Shown piece by piece: positions 33,507 to 42,539 of a DNA stretch of 64,000 bases. The position numbers were made by a program, and so were the translations under genes. How positions within the stretch are numbered: the first letter of the stretch is position 1; the number at the start of each line of letters is the position of its first letter. The stretch spans positions 1 to 64,000 of the forward strand of contig JAIQEW010000008.1 in the NCBI GenBank assembly GCA_020073605.1, given 5' to 3'. The notes under the pieces were generated by a model that was not told the origin of the DNA, made no database searches, and was given only the letters and a program-made list of their open reading frames with translations. The stretch is from Terriglobia bacterium (GTDB lineage Bacteria; Acidobacteriota; Terriglobia; Acidiferrales; UBA7541).

Positions 33507-35165
33507 TTGAGCGAAATCAAAAATAGCGAACAACGCCCTGCGCGCGGGATTCTGCTCGCGTCCGCAGTCGCGATGGCTGTCTGCCTCTTCGGCAATCTTG
33601 GCGCGATTGGGCTCGTCGGTCCCGATGAGCCGCGCTACGCGTGGATTGCGCGCGCGATGGCGGAAACGGGAGACTGGGTGACGCCGCTCCTCTACGGACA
33701 GCCCTGGTTCGAGAAGCCGATTCTCTATTACTGGGCCGCGGCGATGGGATTCCGGTTGCACCTCCCCGCTGAATGGGCCGCGAGACTGCCGTCCGCACTC
33801 GCCGCACTTGTGGCGGCGATTGCGATCGGCTGGCTTGCACGCAGGCACTATGGTGATGGAGGAACATTTACGCAGCGCGTCCCGCTGCTTGCACCCCTCA
33901 TCTTCTCGACGAGCGTGGCAGCCATCGGATTCGCCCGCTCGGGTGGACCCGACATGCTCTTCGCGGCTTCGATTGCGCTCGCGATGGCGAGCGCGGCTTG
34001 TGCGCTTCGCCGCGCCGGAGCTCTCCGCGGAGAATCGGCCGCTTCGCGAAGCGATTCCCTTCCCCTTTTACTCTTCGGTGGGTTCCTCGGGCTTGGGGCA
34101 TTGGCGAAAGGTCCGGCGGCCGTCATTTTGGCGGGCGGGGCGATCGGTCTATGGGCGATTGCCACAGGGCACTGGCGCGCGGCGTTTCGGTCCGTGCATC
34201 CAATCGCTGTTGCCACATTCTGCGTCGTGGCGCTTCCCTGGTATGTTGTGTGCGCGCTGCGCAATCCGGAATTCCTTCGCGTCTTCATCTTTCAACACAA
34301 TTTTCAGAGATACCTGACACCTCTGTTCCAGCACCGCCAGCCGTTTTGGTTCTTCGGCCCCATTCTGCTTCTGGCGGTTCTTCCCTGGACTGTGCTCCTG
34401 TGGCCGGCGGCACGAGAAGGCCTTCGCCTGTGGCGCGAACAATCGTGGAAGAATTCTCCCGGCTTCTTTTTTGCCTGCTGGGCAACATTCCCTGTTTTCT
34501 TCTTCAGCCTTTCGCAGTCGAAACTTCCGGGCTACATCCTGCCCGCCATCCCGCCACTAGCTCTGTTGCTGGCAGTGGCTCTCTCGCGCGCGGCCGTCGC
34601 TGACTCGGAGGCGGGGCAACACAGCTTCAGGACCATCGGCGTTGCTCTTGGGATCACGTGGATCGTACTCGGGATTGCCGCCTTCCAATGGGCAAGCCGG
34701 CTCCCGCAAGCGGCTCGCGACGCTGCCGGCTGGCCGATTTTCATGACCGCGATCCTTGCGATCACCGGCGGGATCGGCGTGGCAACCGTTGCACTGTTGC
34801 GCAAGCGGGCGTTTGTGGCGCTGGCGCTTGCTCTCACCGTGCTGTGCGTTGCAGCCGCTGGGTTGCGGATCCTACCCGCGCTCGACGCATCCTTCTCGGC
34901 GAGATGGCACGGCCAACTGATGCGCAACGACGCGCACCCCGATCGGATCTTCACGTACCACTTGCAACGGTCCTGGAGTTACGGGATCGAATTTTACCTG
35001 GGCCGCGAGCTCTCCGAGTGGTCACCGGACGACCGGGAATCCGCGCTCGTGTTGACTACGCCGGAGGGTCTGCGCGAAATGCGGCGGCTTGGCAGGGTGC
35101 ACGGCGATCTCGATGAGTCCTATCGGGGAATCGTCTACGCGCCCGTCGCGCCGGCGCCGCACTGA
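33507..35165 (+). CDS. GT39/ArnT-type membrane glycosyltransferase
   Basis: 552 residues with about eleven to twelve hydrophobic segments. The first periplasmic loop carries the family motif LVGPDEPRYAWIARAMAETGDWVTP, followed by PILYYWAAA, as in dolichyl/undecaprenyl-phosphate-sugar transferases of the PMT/ArnT group. Such enzymes move a lipid-linked sugar onto lipid A, proteins or glycans outside the membrane. Adjacent lipid A genes on the opposite strand make lipid A modification plausible. The start is TTG at 33507 (MSEIKNSEQ); a later ATG (MAVCLF) would cut into the first membrane helix. Confidence 0.84.
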   Translation: MSEIKNSEQRPARGILLASAVAMAVCLFGNLGAIGLVGPDEPRYAWIARAMAETGDWVTPLLYGQPWFEKPILYYWAAAMGFRLHLPAEWAARLPSALAALVAAIAIGWLARRHYGDGGTFTQRVPLLAPLIFSTSVAAIGFARSGGPDMLFAASIALAMASAACALRRAGALRGESAASRSDSLPLLLFGGFLGLGALAKGPAAVILAGGAIGLWAIATGHWRAAFRSVHPIAVATFCVVALPWYVVCALRNPEFLRVFIFQHNFQRYLTPLFQHRQPFWFFGPILLLAVLPWTVLLWPAAREGLRLWREQSWKNSPGFFFACWATFPVFFFSLSQSKLPGYILPAIPPLALLLAVALSRAAVADSEAGQHSFRTIGVALGITWIVLGIAAFQWASRLPQAARDAAGWPIFMTAILAITGGIGVATVALLRKRAFVALALALTVLCVAAAGLRILPALDASFSARWHGQLMRNDAHPDRIFTYHLQRSWSYGIEFYLGRELSEWSPDDRESALVLTTPEGLREMRRLGRVHGDLDESYRGIVYAPVAPAPH

Positions 35166-35172
35166 AACTCGG

Positions 35173-36153
35173 TCAGCGGGACGTGGGCGGGATGTACTGA
35201 AGGAAGAAATTCACGATCTGGCTTTCGTAGGCCTTGCGGTCGTCGTCGGACATATCGCGATAGCTCATGCGTTCGCGCAACGCCTGCTTCGGGTCCGGCG
35301 CCTTGACGAAAAGCTGTAGCGTTGCGTTCGCCAGCGCTGGACGATCGTCCGATTCGATGAACAGCTTGGGAACTCCCCTTGTGGCTCCAAAACGCGTCGA
35401 TACGGGAGGCTCGCGCCGAAAGGGGTAGTTGAACATGCGGAACCCGAAATCCGCGAACCGCGCGACCCCAGGCAGGACCGTCAACCCGGACTTCCTCATC
35501 TCCATTCGCAACATGTCGCGGGGATCGTCATACGCATCGTCAACCGCAAAGGCCGTCACACGCGGGTCGGTGGCTGCCACCTCGAGAGCTGCGTATCCAC
35601 CCATGTCCACGCCCCATAGGCCGAGATGCTGCGGGTCCACGTCGTCGCGACTCAGTATGGCCTTCACGGCCGATCGGAGTTCACCGGTCTCCTGGTAGCC
35701 AAGCGTAGTCCGCCCTACGCTCGTTCCGTGCCCGATGAAGTCGAACAGGAAGACGTTGAACTGGTGATCCTGAAGCGCCGTGACCAGGGTCAGTACGTCG
35801 GCTCGCTGCGAGAGATAGCCGTGACACACCACGATCGCCGGGGCTCCACGCAATCCGGGAAAGAGCCATCCTTCGCGGGTCGATCCGTCGGCCAGCGAGA
35901 ATGAAAACGTGCTCGGGTGCCCCATCATCACGTTGAGGTCGAACGAGGAGGGATTCCGCGCCGGGCGGAGAATCTGGTAAATCAGAAAACCGGAAACCGT
36001 CGAAATGGACACGAGGGCGAACAGGAGCAACGCCAGAAGTATGGAGAAAAGTTTGGCGAGAAGCGTGGTGGGATAGCGAAGCTCGGAAAAGACGGCCATC
36101 CAGTGAGCGCGGGCGCTCCAGCGTACACGCCTCTGCGCGCCAAATGTTAGCAT
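35173..36153 (-). CDS. Alpha/beta-hydrolase-fold membrane-anchored protein lacking the usual catalytic residues
   Basis: 326 residues with one hydrophobic anchor (about 31-60). The hydrolase fold is clear: APAIVVCHGYLSQRADVLTLV for the oxyanion region, FNVFLFDFIGHGTS, and a nucleophile elbow that reads GVDMGGY, with Asp183 where Ser is expected. No histidine occurs anywhere after that position, so the normal triad cannot form. It may be an inactive scaffold or use a different mechanism. The ATG at 36099 (MAVFSELRYP) is another possible start. It is convergent with the glycosyltransferase, with seven bases between their stops. Confidence 0.75.
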   Translation of the reverse strand: MLTFGAQRRVRWSARAHWMAVFSELRYPTTLLAKLFSILLALLLFALVSISTVSGFLIYQILRPARNPSSFDLNVMMGHPSTFSFSLADGSTREGWLFPGLRGAPAIVVCHGYLSQRADVLTLVTALQDHQFNVFLFDFIGHGTSVGRTTLGYQETGELRSAVKAILSRDDVDPQHLGLWGVDMGGYAALEVAATDPRVTAFAVDDAYDDPRDMLRMEMRKSGLTVLPGVARFADFGFRMFNYPFRREPPVSTRFGATRGVPKLFIESDDRPALANATLQLFVKAPDPKQALRERMSYRDMSDDDRKAYESQIVNFFLQYIPPTSR

Positions 36154-36258
36154 ATTTCCATTCGCGTCCGGGTTTGTGCCACAGGGAAGTTGCGTAAGAG
36201 TGTGCCGGTTAGATTCGTGGGCCGGGCGAAGCTATAATAGCCGGGGGGAGGAAAGTAT

Positions 36259-37200
36259 TTGGCTTCCATGCAGATCGTCGATCTTCGGCAGCTGAATTCG
36301 CGGTCCTTGGAGGGTCTCTTCCAGGAGGAAGCGCAGAGGTGGCAGGAAGAGCTGCGCTGGGACTACCGCCCGTCGATTGATCTCGTCCGGAAGTTCATCG
36401 ATTCGCGGGCGCTGGGAGGGTGTGCGGCGATCGAGGACGGTCACCCGACCGGGTACGGCTTTTATGTCCTGGAAGACCACAAGGGGCTGATCGGCGGGCT
36501 GTTTGTGTCCGCCCAGCACGCGCAGGCAGCCACCACGCAGCGCCTTCTGACCGAAATGCTGGGAGCACTGCGCGCCACGCCGCGCCTTGAGCGCATCGAA
36601 GCCCAGCTGATGCCCTTCGGCACCGAGCTCGATCCCGCGTTTCTATCGCAGCATTTCCGGCTGCACACCCGCCAATTCATGCTGCTTCCGCTCGACGAAG
36701 CAAAGCTCAGCGGCAAGCCACTGTCGGCCGGGCTGCGGATCGAACCGTGGACCGACCGGGCGTTCGAGCCCGCCGCCCGGCTGATCCAGCTTGCGTATGC
36801 CGACCACGTGGACGGCCAGATTAACGACCAGTATTGCAGCGAAGCGGGCAGCTTGAAATTCCTGCGAAACATCGTTCTCTTACCAGGCTGCGGCCAATTT
36901 CTGCCCGAGGCTTCGTTTCTGGTGCGGCCGGCGTCGGGCGACCGCCTCATCGCCATGATCCTCACCTCAACCGTCGCTGAGGGCGTGGGTCACGTGACGC
37001 AAGTTTGCGTGATGCCAGGTTATCAGGGCCATGGCATCGGCAGGCAGTTGATGGAGTGCGCGATCGTGGCGCTCCGTCGCCGGAACTACGAATCGCTTTC
37101 CCTGACGGTCACGTCGGTCAACAAGCGCGCGGTTGAACTATACGAGAGGCTGGGCTTCCGCACGGTGAAGACGTTCGCGGCCGGCGTCTGGCAGGCGTAG
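36259..37200 (+). CDS. GNAT family N-acetyltransferase (two-domain)
   Basis: 313 residues. The C-terminal GNAT domain has the acetyl-CoA loop VMPGYQGHGIGRQLMECAI and the closing VTSVNKRAVELYERLGF. The N-terminal half appears to be a second, degenerate GNAT-like fold (GCAAIEDGHPTGYGFYVLED). The start is probably TTG at 36259, since GGAGG ends seven bases before it; the ATG at 36268 lies too far from that site. A TATAAT-like box is at 36234-36239. Substrate unknown. Confidence 0.85.
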   Translation: MASMQIVDLRQLNSRSLEGLFQEEAQRWQEELRWDYRPSIDLVRKFIDSRALGGCAAIEDGHPTGYGFYVLEDHKGLIGGLFVSAQHAQAATTQRLLTEMLGALRATPRLERIEAQLMPFGTELDPAFLSQHFRLHTRQFMLLPLDEAKLSGKPLSAGLRIEPWTDRAFEPAARLIQLAYADHVDGQINDQYCSEAGSLKFLRNIVLLPGCGQFLPEASFLVRPASGDRLIAMILTSTVAEGVGHVTQVCVMPGYQGHGIGRQLMECAIVALRRRNYESLSLTVTSVNKRAVELYERLGFRTVKTFAAGVWQA

Positions 37201-37205
37201 TCGTC

Positions 37206-37670
37206 TTACTTCTTGGCGCGATCCTTCAACAAGCCCTTCAGCTCGTCCATGAATTCCTTCACGTCCTTGAAATCGAGATAGACGGACGCGAAGCGGACAT
37301 AGGCGACTTTGTCGAGCTTCTTCAGGTGCGCCATGAGCAGTCCGCCGATCTCGGCCGTGCTGCGCTCGCGGTCGGGCGCTTCGCTGACAAACGCCTCGGC
37401 CTGATCGACGATCGTTTCGAGCTTGTTCACCGGCACGGGTCGTTTTTCGCACGCCTTCAGTAACCCTTGCAAAATCTTCTGGCGGTCAAACTTCTCGCGG
37501 CGGCCATCTTTCTTGATGACCATGTAGGGAATTTCGTCGATGCGCTCGTAGGTGGTGAACCGGCGGCCGCACTTGAGGCACTCGCGGCGGCGGCGGATCA
37601 AATCGCCTGTGCGCGCTTCGCGCGAGTCGATTACTTTGTCATCGAGGTGCGCGCAGAAGGGGCACTTCAC
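37206..37670 (-). CDS. nrdR: Transcriptional repressor NrdR
   Basis: 154 residues. An N-terminal zinc ribbon (CPFC...CLKCGRRFTTYER) is followed by an ATP-cone domain (VIKKDGRREKFDRQKILQGLLKAC). The family represses ribonucleotide reductase genes by sensing dATP/ATP through the cone. No NrdR boxes or nrd genes were noticed nearby. Its ATG overlaps the stop of the upstream flippase-like gene (ATGA). It is convergent with the GNAT gene at close spacing. Confidence 0.96.
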   Translation of the reverse strand: MKCPFCAHLDDKVIDSREARTGDLIRRRRECLKCGRRFTTYERIDEIPYMVIKKDGRREKFDRQKILQGLLKACEKRPVPVNKLETIVDQAEAFVSEAPDRERSTAEIGGLLMAHLKKLDKVAYVRFASVYLDFKDVKEFMDELKGLLKDRAKK

Positions 37671-38788
37671 CGCGACCTCTCCCTCGGCTCGGCGGCGTGT
37701 TCAGCCTCGGCCAGAAGCTCGGCCTCTCCCGCTCGCTCTTCCGCCTGCGCCATGCGCCGCAATTCGCCCATCGACCAACCTTCCCGGAACAGCAACGGCA
37801 ATCCCGCAATGCAGCAGCCTGCGAAAGTGATCAACCACAGCACGATCGAGGCGATCGCCGCAGGCTCCTTTTCTACTCTAAAGATGAGACTCAATACAAG
37901 AAACGTCGCGGCCTGCGATCCCCCGCCAACCGCAGGAGCTTGGGCCGCAGAACCGATCAGGGTAAACGCAGCGACGAGGACGACACTGCCAAAGCTCAGG
38001 GTGGCAAGTTTCCCCGGAAACGCCCGGAGGACCCAGACATACACGAGTATGACCAGCGCCCAGTGCGCCAGCGTGTAGAACGACAGCGCTCCCAGATCGC
38101 TCCACGTGCGTATGCCCTGCAACCCTTCGCAGAATCCCTCGAGGAGCGCGGCGACCTTCTTGCGCCAACCGGTTCGCCAAACCTCGTGCTGCAGTTTTCG
38201 TGCGAGCCACGCCGCGCCGCGATACCGAAAGTAGATCAAGAACACGATGACAGCCACGAGTCCGGCGAGCAGCAACACCCCCGCGGAGCGCGCGACTTTC
38301 AGCACTAGATCGTTCTCCGGGCCAACCGCAACTCTCCGTTCGAACGAGAGCAAGGCGAAGACGGCCAGCAAGGCCGCGGCCGCCATGTCGAAGACGCGCT
38401 CGAGAACATAGATCCCGAACATCCCCGGCATCGAAAGCGAATCCTTTCGGGCGATCAACACGGGGCGGATCGGCTCTCCTGGCCGCCCCAGAAGGAATAC
38501 GCACGTGAAGCCAACGAGGGTCGCGCGAAATACGTTCCAGAAGTGCGCTGCACCTAGAGCCCGGCAAAGGCGCACCCAGCGCAGCGCCCGGATCGCGTAA
38601 CAGACGTAGATCGCCACGAGCGAGAGAAACAGCAGAGAAAGGCGGGCCTGGCGGAGAGACGCCACCACCGTCCCCCACCGAAATCCCTCCAGCGTGATCG
38701 AGTTGCGGAACCTGTAAAGAAAGTACGCGAGAGCAAGGAGGACGATGACGAGCAGGACATACCGTCGCGATTTTCGGAGCATTCGCAT
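37667..38788 (-). CDS. Flippase-like integral membrane protein (LPG synthase transmembrane-domain family)
   Basis: 373 residues from the ATG at 38788 (38782 also possible). The frame stays open upstream to 38872 but that part is not hydrophobic. Some eight to nine membrane helices and the family segments AIRALRWVRLCRALG, CVFLLGRPGEPIRPVLIARK and GGGSQAATFLVLSLIF resemble the UPF0104/lysylphosphatidylglycerol-synthase membrane domain. No C-terminal lysyltransferase domain is present. A role in lipid or glycolipid transport is likely by family. It is translationally coupled to nrdR. Confidence 0.85.
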   Translation of the reverse strand: MRMLRKSRRYVLLVIVLLALAYFLYRFRNSITLEGFRWGTVVASLRQARLSLLFLSLVAIYVCYAIRALRWVRLCRALGAAHFWNVFRATLVGFTCVFLLGRPGEPIRPVLIARKDSLSMPGMFGIYVLERVFDMAAAALLAVFALLSFERRVAVGPENDLVLKVARSAGVLLLAGLVAVIVFLIYFRYRGAAWLARKLQHEVWRTGWRKKVAALLEGFCEGLQGIRTWSDLGALSFYTLAHWALVILVYVWVLRAFPGKLATLSFGSVVLVAAFTLIGSAAQAPAVGGGSQAATFLVLSLIFRVEKEPAAIASIVLWLITFAGCCIAGLPLLFREGWSMGELRRMAQAEERAGEAELLAEAEHAAEPRERSR

Positions 38789-38955
38789 TGAACCGTAGCA
38801 GCAAGGTTTCAGCAGTGTCAAGGAGCGCGTCGGCGCGATTGCAACGGCGAGCGATGGGAGGTAATCGAGCACGCGTCGTGCGCCTTGCTCGCGTACAACG
38901 CCGAGCAGCGTCCTTGTGTTCGCGGGCCAAGCAAGCCTAAGATGCGCCCCAGCAT

Positions 38956-38983
38956 GGAACTTTTCGGCCCGGATTTACGTTCC
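38956..38983 (+). promoter_or_regulatory. ECF-type promoter GGAACTT-N15-CGTTCC
   Basis: GGAACTT (38956-38962), 15 bases, then CGTTCC (38978-38983) matches the GGAAC...CGT-type signature recognised by group IV (ECF) sigma factors. It ends 45 bases before the ECF sigma gene, a position expected for autoregulation. An inverted repeat (TTTCGGCC 38962-38969 and GGCCGAAA 38993-39000) overlaps it and could form a hairpin in the leader. Confidence 0.55.
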
Positions 38984-39028
38984 TTAAATTGAGGCCGAAA
39001 GGAATGAAGGTCGCGAGGCCAGAAACGA

Positions 39029-39598
39029 TTGGAGCCCGACGCCCAACTGGTTCAACTTTGTCTCCGGGGCGATGGACCTTCCTGGGAGGAGCTTGTGCGG
39101 CGGCACACGCGGCGCGTGTATAACCTATGCTACCGGTTCACGGGAAATGCGGCATCGTCCGAGGACCTGAGCCAGGAGGTTTTTCTGCGCATTTACCGCA
39201 CACTTCCGAGTTACCGCCCCGAGCAAGGAGCCTTCCCGACCTGGCTCACGAGCGTGACGCGGAACCTGCTCGTCGATCATTACCGGCGCACGCGCCGCGA
39301 CCGCTTGACCGATTCGATCGAGGATGCCATGCCTCAGCTCGAGGAAAAGCATTCCCCGGCGCGCACCCCGGACCGCCTCGCTCAGGCCTCGGAATTGAGC
39401 GCGCAGTTGCAGCGCGGACTGGCCCGGCTCTCACCGGAACTTCGCGAAGCGGTGATCCTGCGAGATTTGCAGGGCCTCGATTATGCTGAGGTTCAGAAGG
39501 TGCTTCAGGTTCCCGAAGGAACGGTGAAATCGCGGATCAACCGAGGACGCATCGAGCTCGCGCGAGTCCTCGAGGAAATGGGGTTGCGCCCGGCATAG
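39029..39598 (+). CDS. ECF RNA polymerase sigma factor (RpoE-like)
   Basis: 189 residues. Region 2 (WEELVRRHTRRVYNLCYRFTG, EDLSQEVFLRIYRTL, TWLTSVTRNLLVDHYRR) and region 4 (LSPELREAVILRDLQGLDYAEV, then VPEGTVKSRINRGR) are complete and nothing else is attached. The start is TTG at 39029. A zf-HC2 anti-sigma gene follows after 17 bases, and an ECF-type promoter lies upstream. The following genes (B-box membrane protein, LiaF-like and DUF4097 proteins) suggest an envelope-stress regulon. Confidence 0.92.
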   Translation: MEPDAQLVQLCLRGDGPSWEELVRRHTRRVYNLCYRFTGNAASSEDLSQEVFLRIYRTLPSYRPEQGAFPTWLTSVTRNLLVDHYRRTRRDRLTDSIEDAMPQLEEKHSPARTPDRLAQASELSAQLQRGLARLSPELREAVILRDLQGLDYAEVQKVLQVPEGTVKSRINRGRIELARVLEEMGLRPA

Positions 39599-39615
39599 CC
39601 GGCGAAGCGAAGATC

Positions 39616-40329
39616 ATGGATTGGAATTGCACACTCACGGAAGAACGGCTCAGCGATTACCTGGAAGGCTCCCTGCTTCCTGGAGAAGCAGCGGCATTTT
39701 CAGCGCATGCATCCGGATGCGTCCAATGCACGCAGCTCGTGGCGCAGGTGAAAATGCTTGTCAGCCGAATGCAGCAGGCTCCTCCTGTCGAGGAGCCGCG
39801 CCACCTGGCCGGAAGGATTCTGGACGCGACGCTTGGCCCGCGCGAGCGCGAACATAGCGGAAGTGGAATGTTCGCGTGGTTGCCGTCGATTTGGCAGCCG
39901 CGGTTCGCGATGGGATTGGTCACCGTGGCGGCGTCAATCCTGATCATTTTCCACGCGTCTGCGACAGCCGGCGGCAAAACCGCGTTGAATCCCGTGAACA
40001 TGTTCCGCGCCGCGAACCGGCAGGTTCATCTTGCGTACGCGCACGGAGCGAAATTCGTCAACGGTTTGCGCGTCGTCTATGAAATTCAATCGCGACTGAC
40101 GTCCCAGCCCGAAACCATGTCGGAACCGATCTCCGAGCCCGCCCGCGCGCCGAATGCCGAGCCTCGGCCGGGTCAGCCGGCGCAGCCGCCCGCTTCCGAG
40201 CAGCGCCAGAAGTCGCAATCAATTCCGCACTCGGGCCGCCGCCATACGCACGGAGCGAGCGAGCTGGCAGCGCTGTCGATCATCTCGCGCGAAGACCTCA
40301 CGAACGGTGCCATCAGGAGCATTCTATGA
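39616..40329 (+). CDS. Zinc-finger (zf-HC2) anti-sigma factor
   Basis: 237 residues. The N-terminal ZAS motif is HASGCVQCTQ (H-x3-C-x2-C) near residue 31, one hydrophobic segment follows at about 97-116 (FAMGLVTVAASILIIFHAS), and the extracytoplasmic tail is Pro/Glu-rich (PISEPARAPNAEPRPGQPAQ). The layout is typical of membrane anti-sigmas that bind their ECF partner until a signal arrives. The stop overlaps the next start (ATGA), and the sigma gene precedes by 17 bases. Confidence 0.88.
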   Translation: MDWNCTLTEERLSDYLEGSLLPGEAAAFSAHASGCVQCTQLVAQVKMLVSRMQQAPPVEEPRHLAGRILDATLGPREREHSGSGMFAWLPSIWQPRFAMGLVTVAASILIIFHASATAGGKTALNPVNMFRAANRQVHLAYAHGAKFVNGLRVVYEIQSRLTSQPETMSEPISEPARAPNAEPRPGQPAQPPASEQRQKSQSIPHSGRRHTHGASELAALSIISREDLTNGAIRSIL

Positions 40330-40925
40330 AATGTGCCGAGCACGCCGAAGTTGACGCCACCGGTTATTGTCGCCAGTGCGGCAAGCCTCTCTGCACGGCT
40401 TGCACGCGGGAAGTGCGCGGCGCTCTCTACTGCGAGCCGTGCCTCGCGGGTATGGTTTCCGCGCCCCGTGAACAGACGCAGAGCGCACCAGGCACCGGCC
40501 ATCCAGGCACCGCTCTGGCTCTGGGATTCATTCCCGGACTGGGCGCCGTCTACAACGGCGAGTACGTCAAGGCGCTGATTCACGTTGTGATTTTCGGTGG
40601 GATTATCGCGGCGCTAAGCAGCGACCTGCCCGGCGCCTACTATCCCTTCCTTGGAATCGGCCTCGGGTGCTTCTACTTCTACATGCCGATCGAAGCCTAC
40701 CGCGTCGCCAAAGCGCGCCAGGCCGGGGAACCACAGCCGGCGGACTTGGTTCAGAGCGAGGGTAAGAAGCCGATCGGTGCAATCGTCCTGATCGTCCTCG
40801 GCGTTCTCTTCCTGCTTTCAAACTTCCACCTGCTGATGAGGGACTGGTTCGCCAAGGCGTGGCCGATGGGGCTGATTGTTCTAGGCGTGTGGATTCTGAT
40901 GGATCGAATGAGGAAGAGCTCGTAG
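40326..40925 (+). CDS. B-box zinc-finger membrane protein
   Basis: 199 residues. The N-terminal B-box-like finger is CAEHAEVDATGYCRQCGKPLC with CTREV...YCEPC, then three to four membrane helices (ALALGFIPGLGAVYNGEYVK, HVVIFGGIIAALSS, FLGIGLGCFYFYMPIEA, AIVLIVLGVLFLL). Function unknown. It overlaps the anti-sigma gene by four bases, so it belongs to the sigma operon and probably senses or modulates the envelope signal (inference). Confidence 0.82.
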   Translation: MKCAEHAEVDATGYCRQCGKPLCTACTREVRGALYCEPCLAGMVSAPREQTQSAPGTGHPGTALALGFIPGLGAVYNGEYVKALIHVVIFGGIIAALSSDLPGAYYPFLGIGLGCFYFYMPIEAYRVAKARQAGEPQPADLVQSEGKKPIGAIVLIVLGVLFLLSNFHLLMRDWFAKAWPMGLIVLGVWILMDRMRKSS

Positions 40926-40936
40926 GAGAGGCTGCC

Positions 40937-41152
40937 ATGGCGGATGGAACGAAATCGCGCTGCACCTGCATGAACTGCCGCGTGCGCGGGCTGATGGGAC
41001 CATTCATGCTGATCGCGGTGGGTGTCATATTCCTGATCGGCCAGTTCACCCGTTACGGCTTTGGTGACCTCTGGCCCGTCCTGCTGGTTGTGGCGGGGAT
41101 CGTACTCTTGACGCAATCGCTCGCCTCGCGGGCGGGGCACACGGGTTCGTGA
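40937..41152 (+). CDS. Small LiaF-type transmembrane protein
   Basis: 71 residues from the ATG at 40937, preceded by GGAGAGG; an upstream in-frame ATG at 40859 lies inside the previous gene. Two hydrophobic segments (MGPFMLIAVGVIFLIGQF and LWPVLLVVAGIVLLTQSLA) form the LiaF/DUF5668 transmembrane hairpin. An N-terminal CTCMNC could bind metal. It lies between the B-box protein and the DUF4097 protein, both on the same strand. Confidence 0.75.
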   Translation: MADGTKSRCTCMNCRVRGLMGPFMLIAVGVIFLIGQFTRYGFGDLWPVLLVVAGIVLLTQSLASRAGHTGS

Positions 41153-41159
41153 GGGGCGC

Positions 41160-42530
41160 GTGAGCAACAGCCAACCACAACGAAGCTCGATCTTCGCCGG
41201 TCTGCTCCTGATCGTGCTCGGAGCGCTTTTCCTTCTCAATCGCTTCGATCCCGCGCTCGGCCTTGGCCGCCTGATCCGCCTGTACTGGCCCGTTCTGATC
41301 ATTCTCTGGGGCGTCGCCAAGCTGATCGACTACCTCGCTGCTCGGAGCGCAGGCCAAGCCCGGCCGCCGATTCTTTCGGGAGGAGAAGCCGCGCTGCTGA
41401 TTCTGCTTGCGTTTGTGCTTTCCGGCTTCGCCTTCCATGATTGGATTCGCCTGCACATTCCTGACGATGAGATCAATATCTCTCCGTTCGGTGAATCGTT
41501 CTCACAGACTCGCGAGGTCGCGCCGCAAACAATTCCCGCCGGGGCTCACGTGACGATCGAAACCTTTCGAGGCAACATCGCGGTTCATGCGGCCGAAGGA
41601 AACGAGATCCGGGCGTCCGCCAACGAATCCGCCTCCGCGGCGAATCAATCCGACGCAAACACGAAGATGAACCAGGTCGAGGTTGCAATCGAGCAGACGG
41701 GCGATGGCTACATCCTTCACCCGTCGCGCCACAGCGACTATCACGATGGCGTGCGCGTCGATCTCGACGTGCAGTTGCCGAAGACGGCGAGTGTGGACGC
41801 CCATGCATCGCACGGCGATATCAGCATCGCCGGAGTGGCGGGGAGAATCGATGCCCATACGGAAAGCGGGGACATAGAAGTCCATGACGCCGGCTCGGAT
41901 GTCACGGCCGCCTTGCAGAGAGGTGTCGCCCGAATCACGAACGCCGCCGGCAACGTTCGAATTTCGGGGCGTGGAGGCGACGTGGACGTGGCCAATGTCG
42001 CCGGTGACCTGACCGTCGAAGGCCCATTTCTCGGATCAACCCGTGTGCGCAAGGTGGGAGGAACAACTCGCTGCCATTCACCATGGACCGATCTCACAGT
42101 CGCGCAGATGACCGGGCGGCTCGAGCTCGACGCGGGTCAGATCGATCTTTCCGACGCCGCCGGGCCCGCGAAATTGCTGACGCACAATAAGGATATCGAT
42201 GTCGAGAACGTGGCGGGGCGCCTTGAGATTGCGGATTCGCACGGTGACGTCAAAGTAGGCTATGCGGCGCCGCCACGCGAGGACATCATCATCACGAACC
42301 AAACCGGAGAAGTGAGGGTCACGCTGCCGGCGAAATCGAGTTTCGAGGTTTCTGCGGCGTCGCGATCCGGTGAAGTCGAGAGCGATTTCAGTGATCCGGC
42401 GCTGAGAACCGTAAATGAAGGCGCTATGGGGCGGCTGGACGGCCAGTTCGGAGCCAAGGCCGGGGCGCCCGTTCCCAAGATCACGATCACCACGAGCTAC
42501 GGCACGATCCAGCTTCGAAAGTCTCCCTGA
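41160..42530 (+). CDS. LiaF-type membrane protein with DUF4097 adhesin-like beta-helix domain
   Basis: 456 residues from a GTG at 41160, seven bases after the previous stop. The N-terminal transmembrane hairpin (IFAGLLLIVLGALFLLNRFDP, LYWPVLIILWGVAKLIDYL) and a further helix near 75-92 precede a long repetitive domain with short strands, for example SHGDISIAGVAGRIDAHTESGDIEVHDAG, typical of DUF4097 beta-helix proteins. It is the last gene of the ECF sigma operon. Likely an envelope-exposed sensor or structural protein; the specific role is unknown. Confidence 0.84.
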   Translation: MSNSQPQRSSIFAGLLLIVLGALFLLNRFDPALGLGRLIRLYWPVLIILWGVAKLIDYLAARSAGQARPPILSGGEAALLILLAFVLSGFAFHDWIRLHIPDDEINISPFGESFSQTREVAPQTIPAGAHVTIETFRGNIAVHAAEGNEIRASANESASAANQSDANTKMNQVEVAIEQTGDGYILHPSRHSDYHDGVRVDLDVQLPKTASVDAHASHGDISIAGVAGRIDAHTESGDIEVHDAGSDVTAALQRGVARITNAAGNVRISGRGGDVDVANVAGDLTVEGPFLGSTRVRKVGGTTRCHSPWTDLTVAQMTGRLELDAGQIDLSDAAGPAKLLTHNKDIDVENVAGRLEIADSHGDVKVGYAAPPREDIIITNQTGEVRVTLPAKSSFEVSAASRSGEVESDFSDPALRTVNEGAMGRLDGQFGAKAGAPVPKITITTSYGTIQLRKSP

Positions 42531-42539
42531 TTCGCTGCC

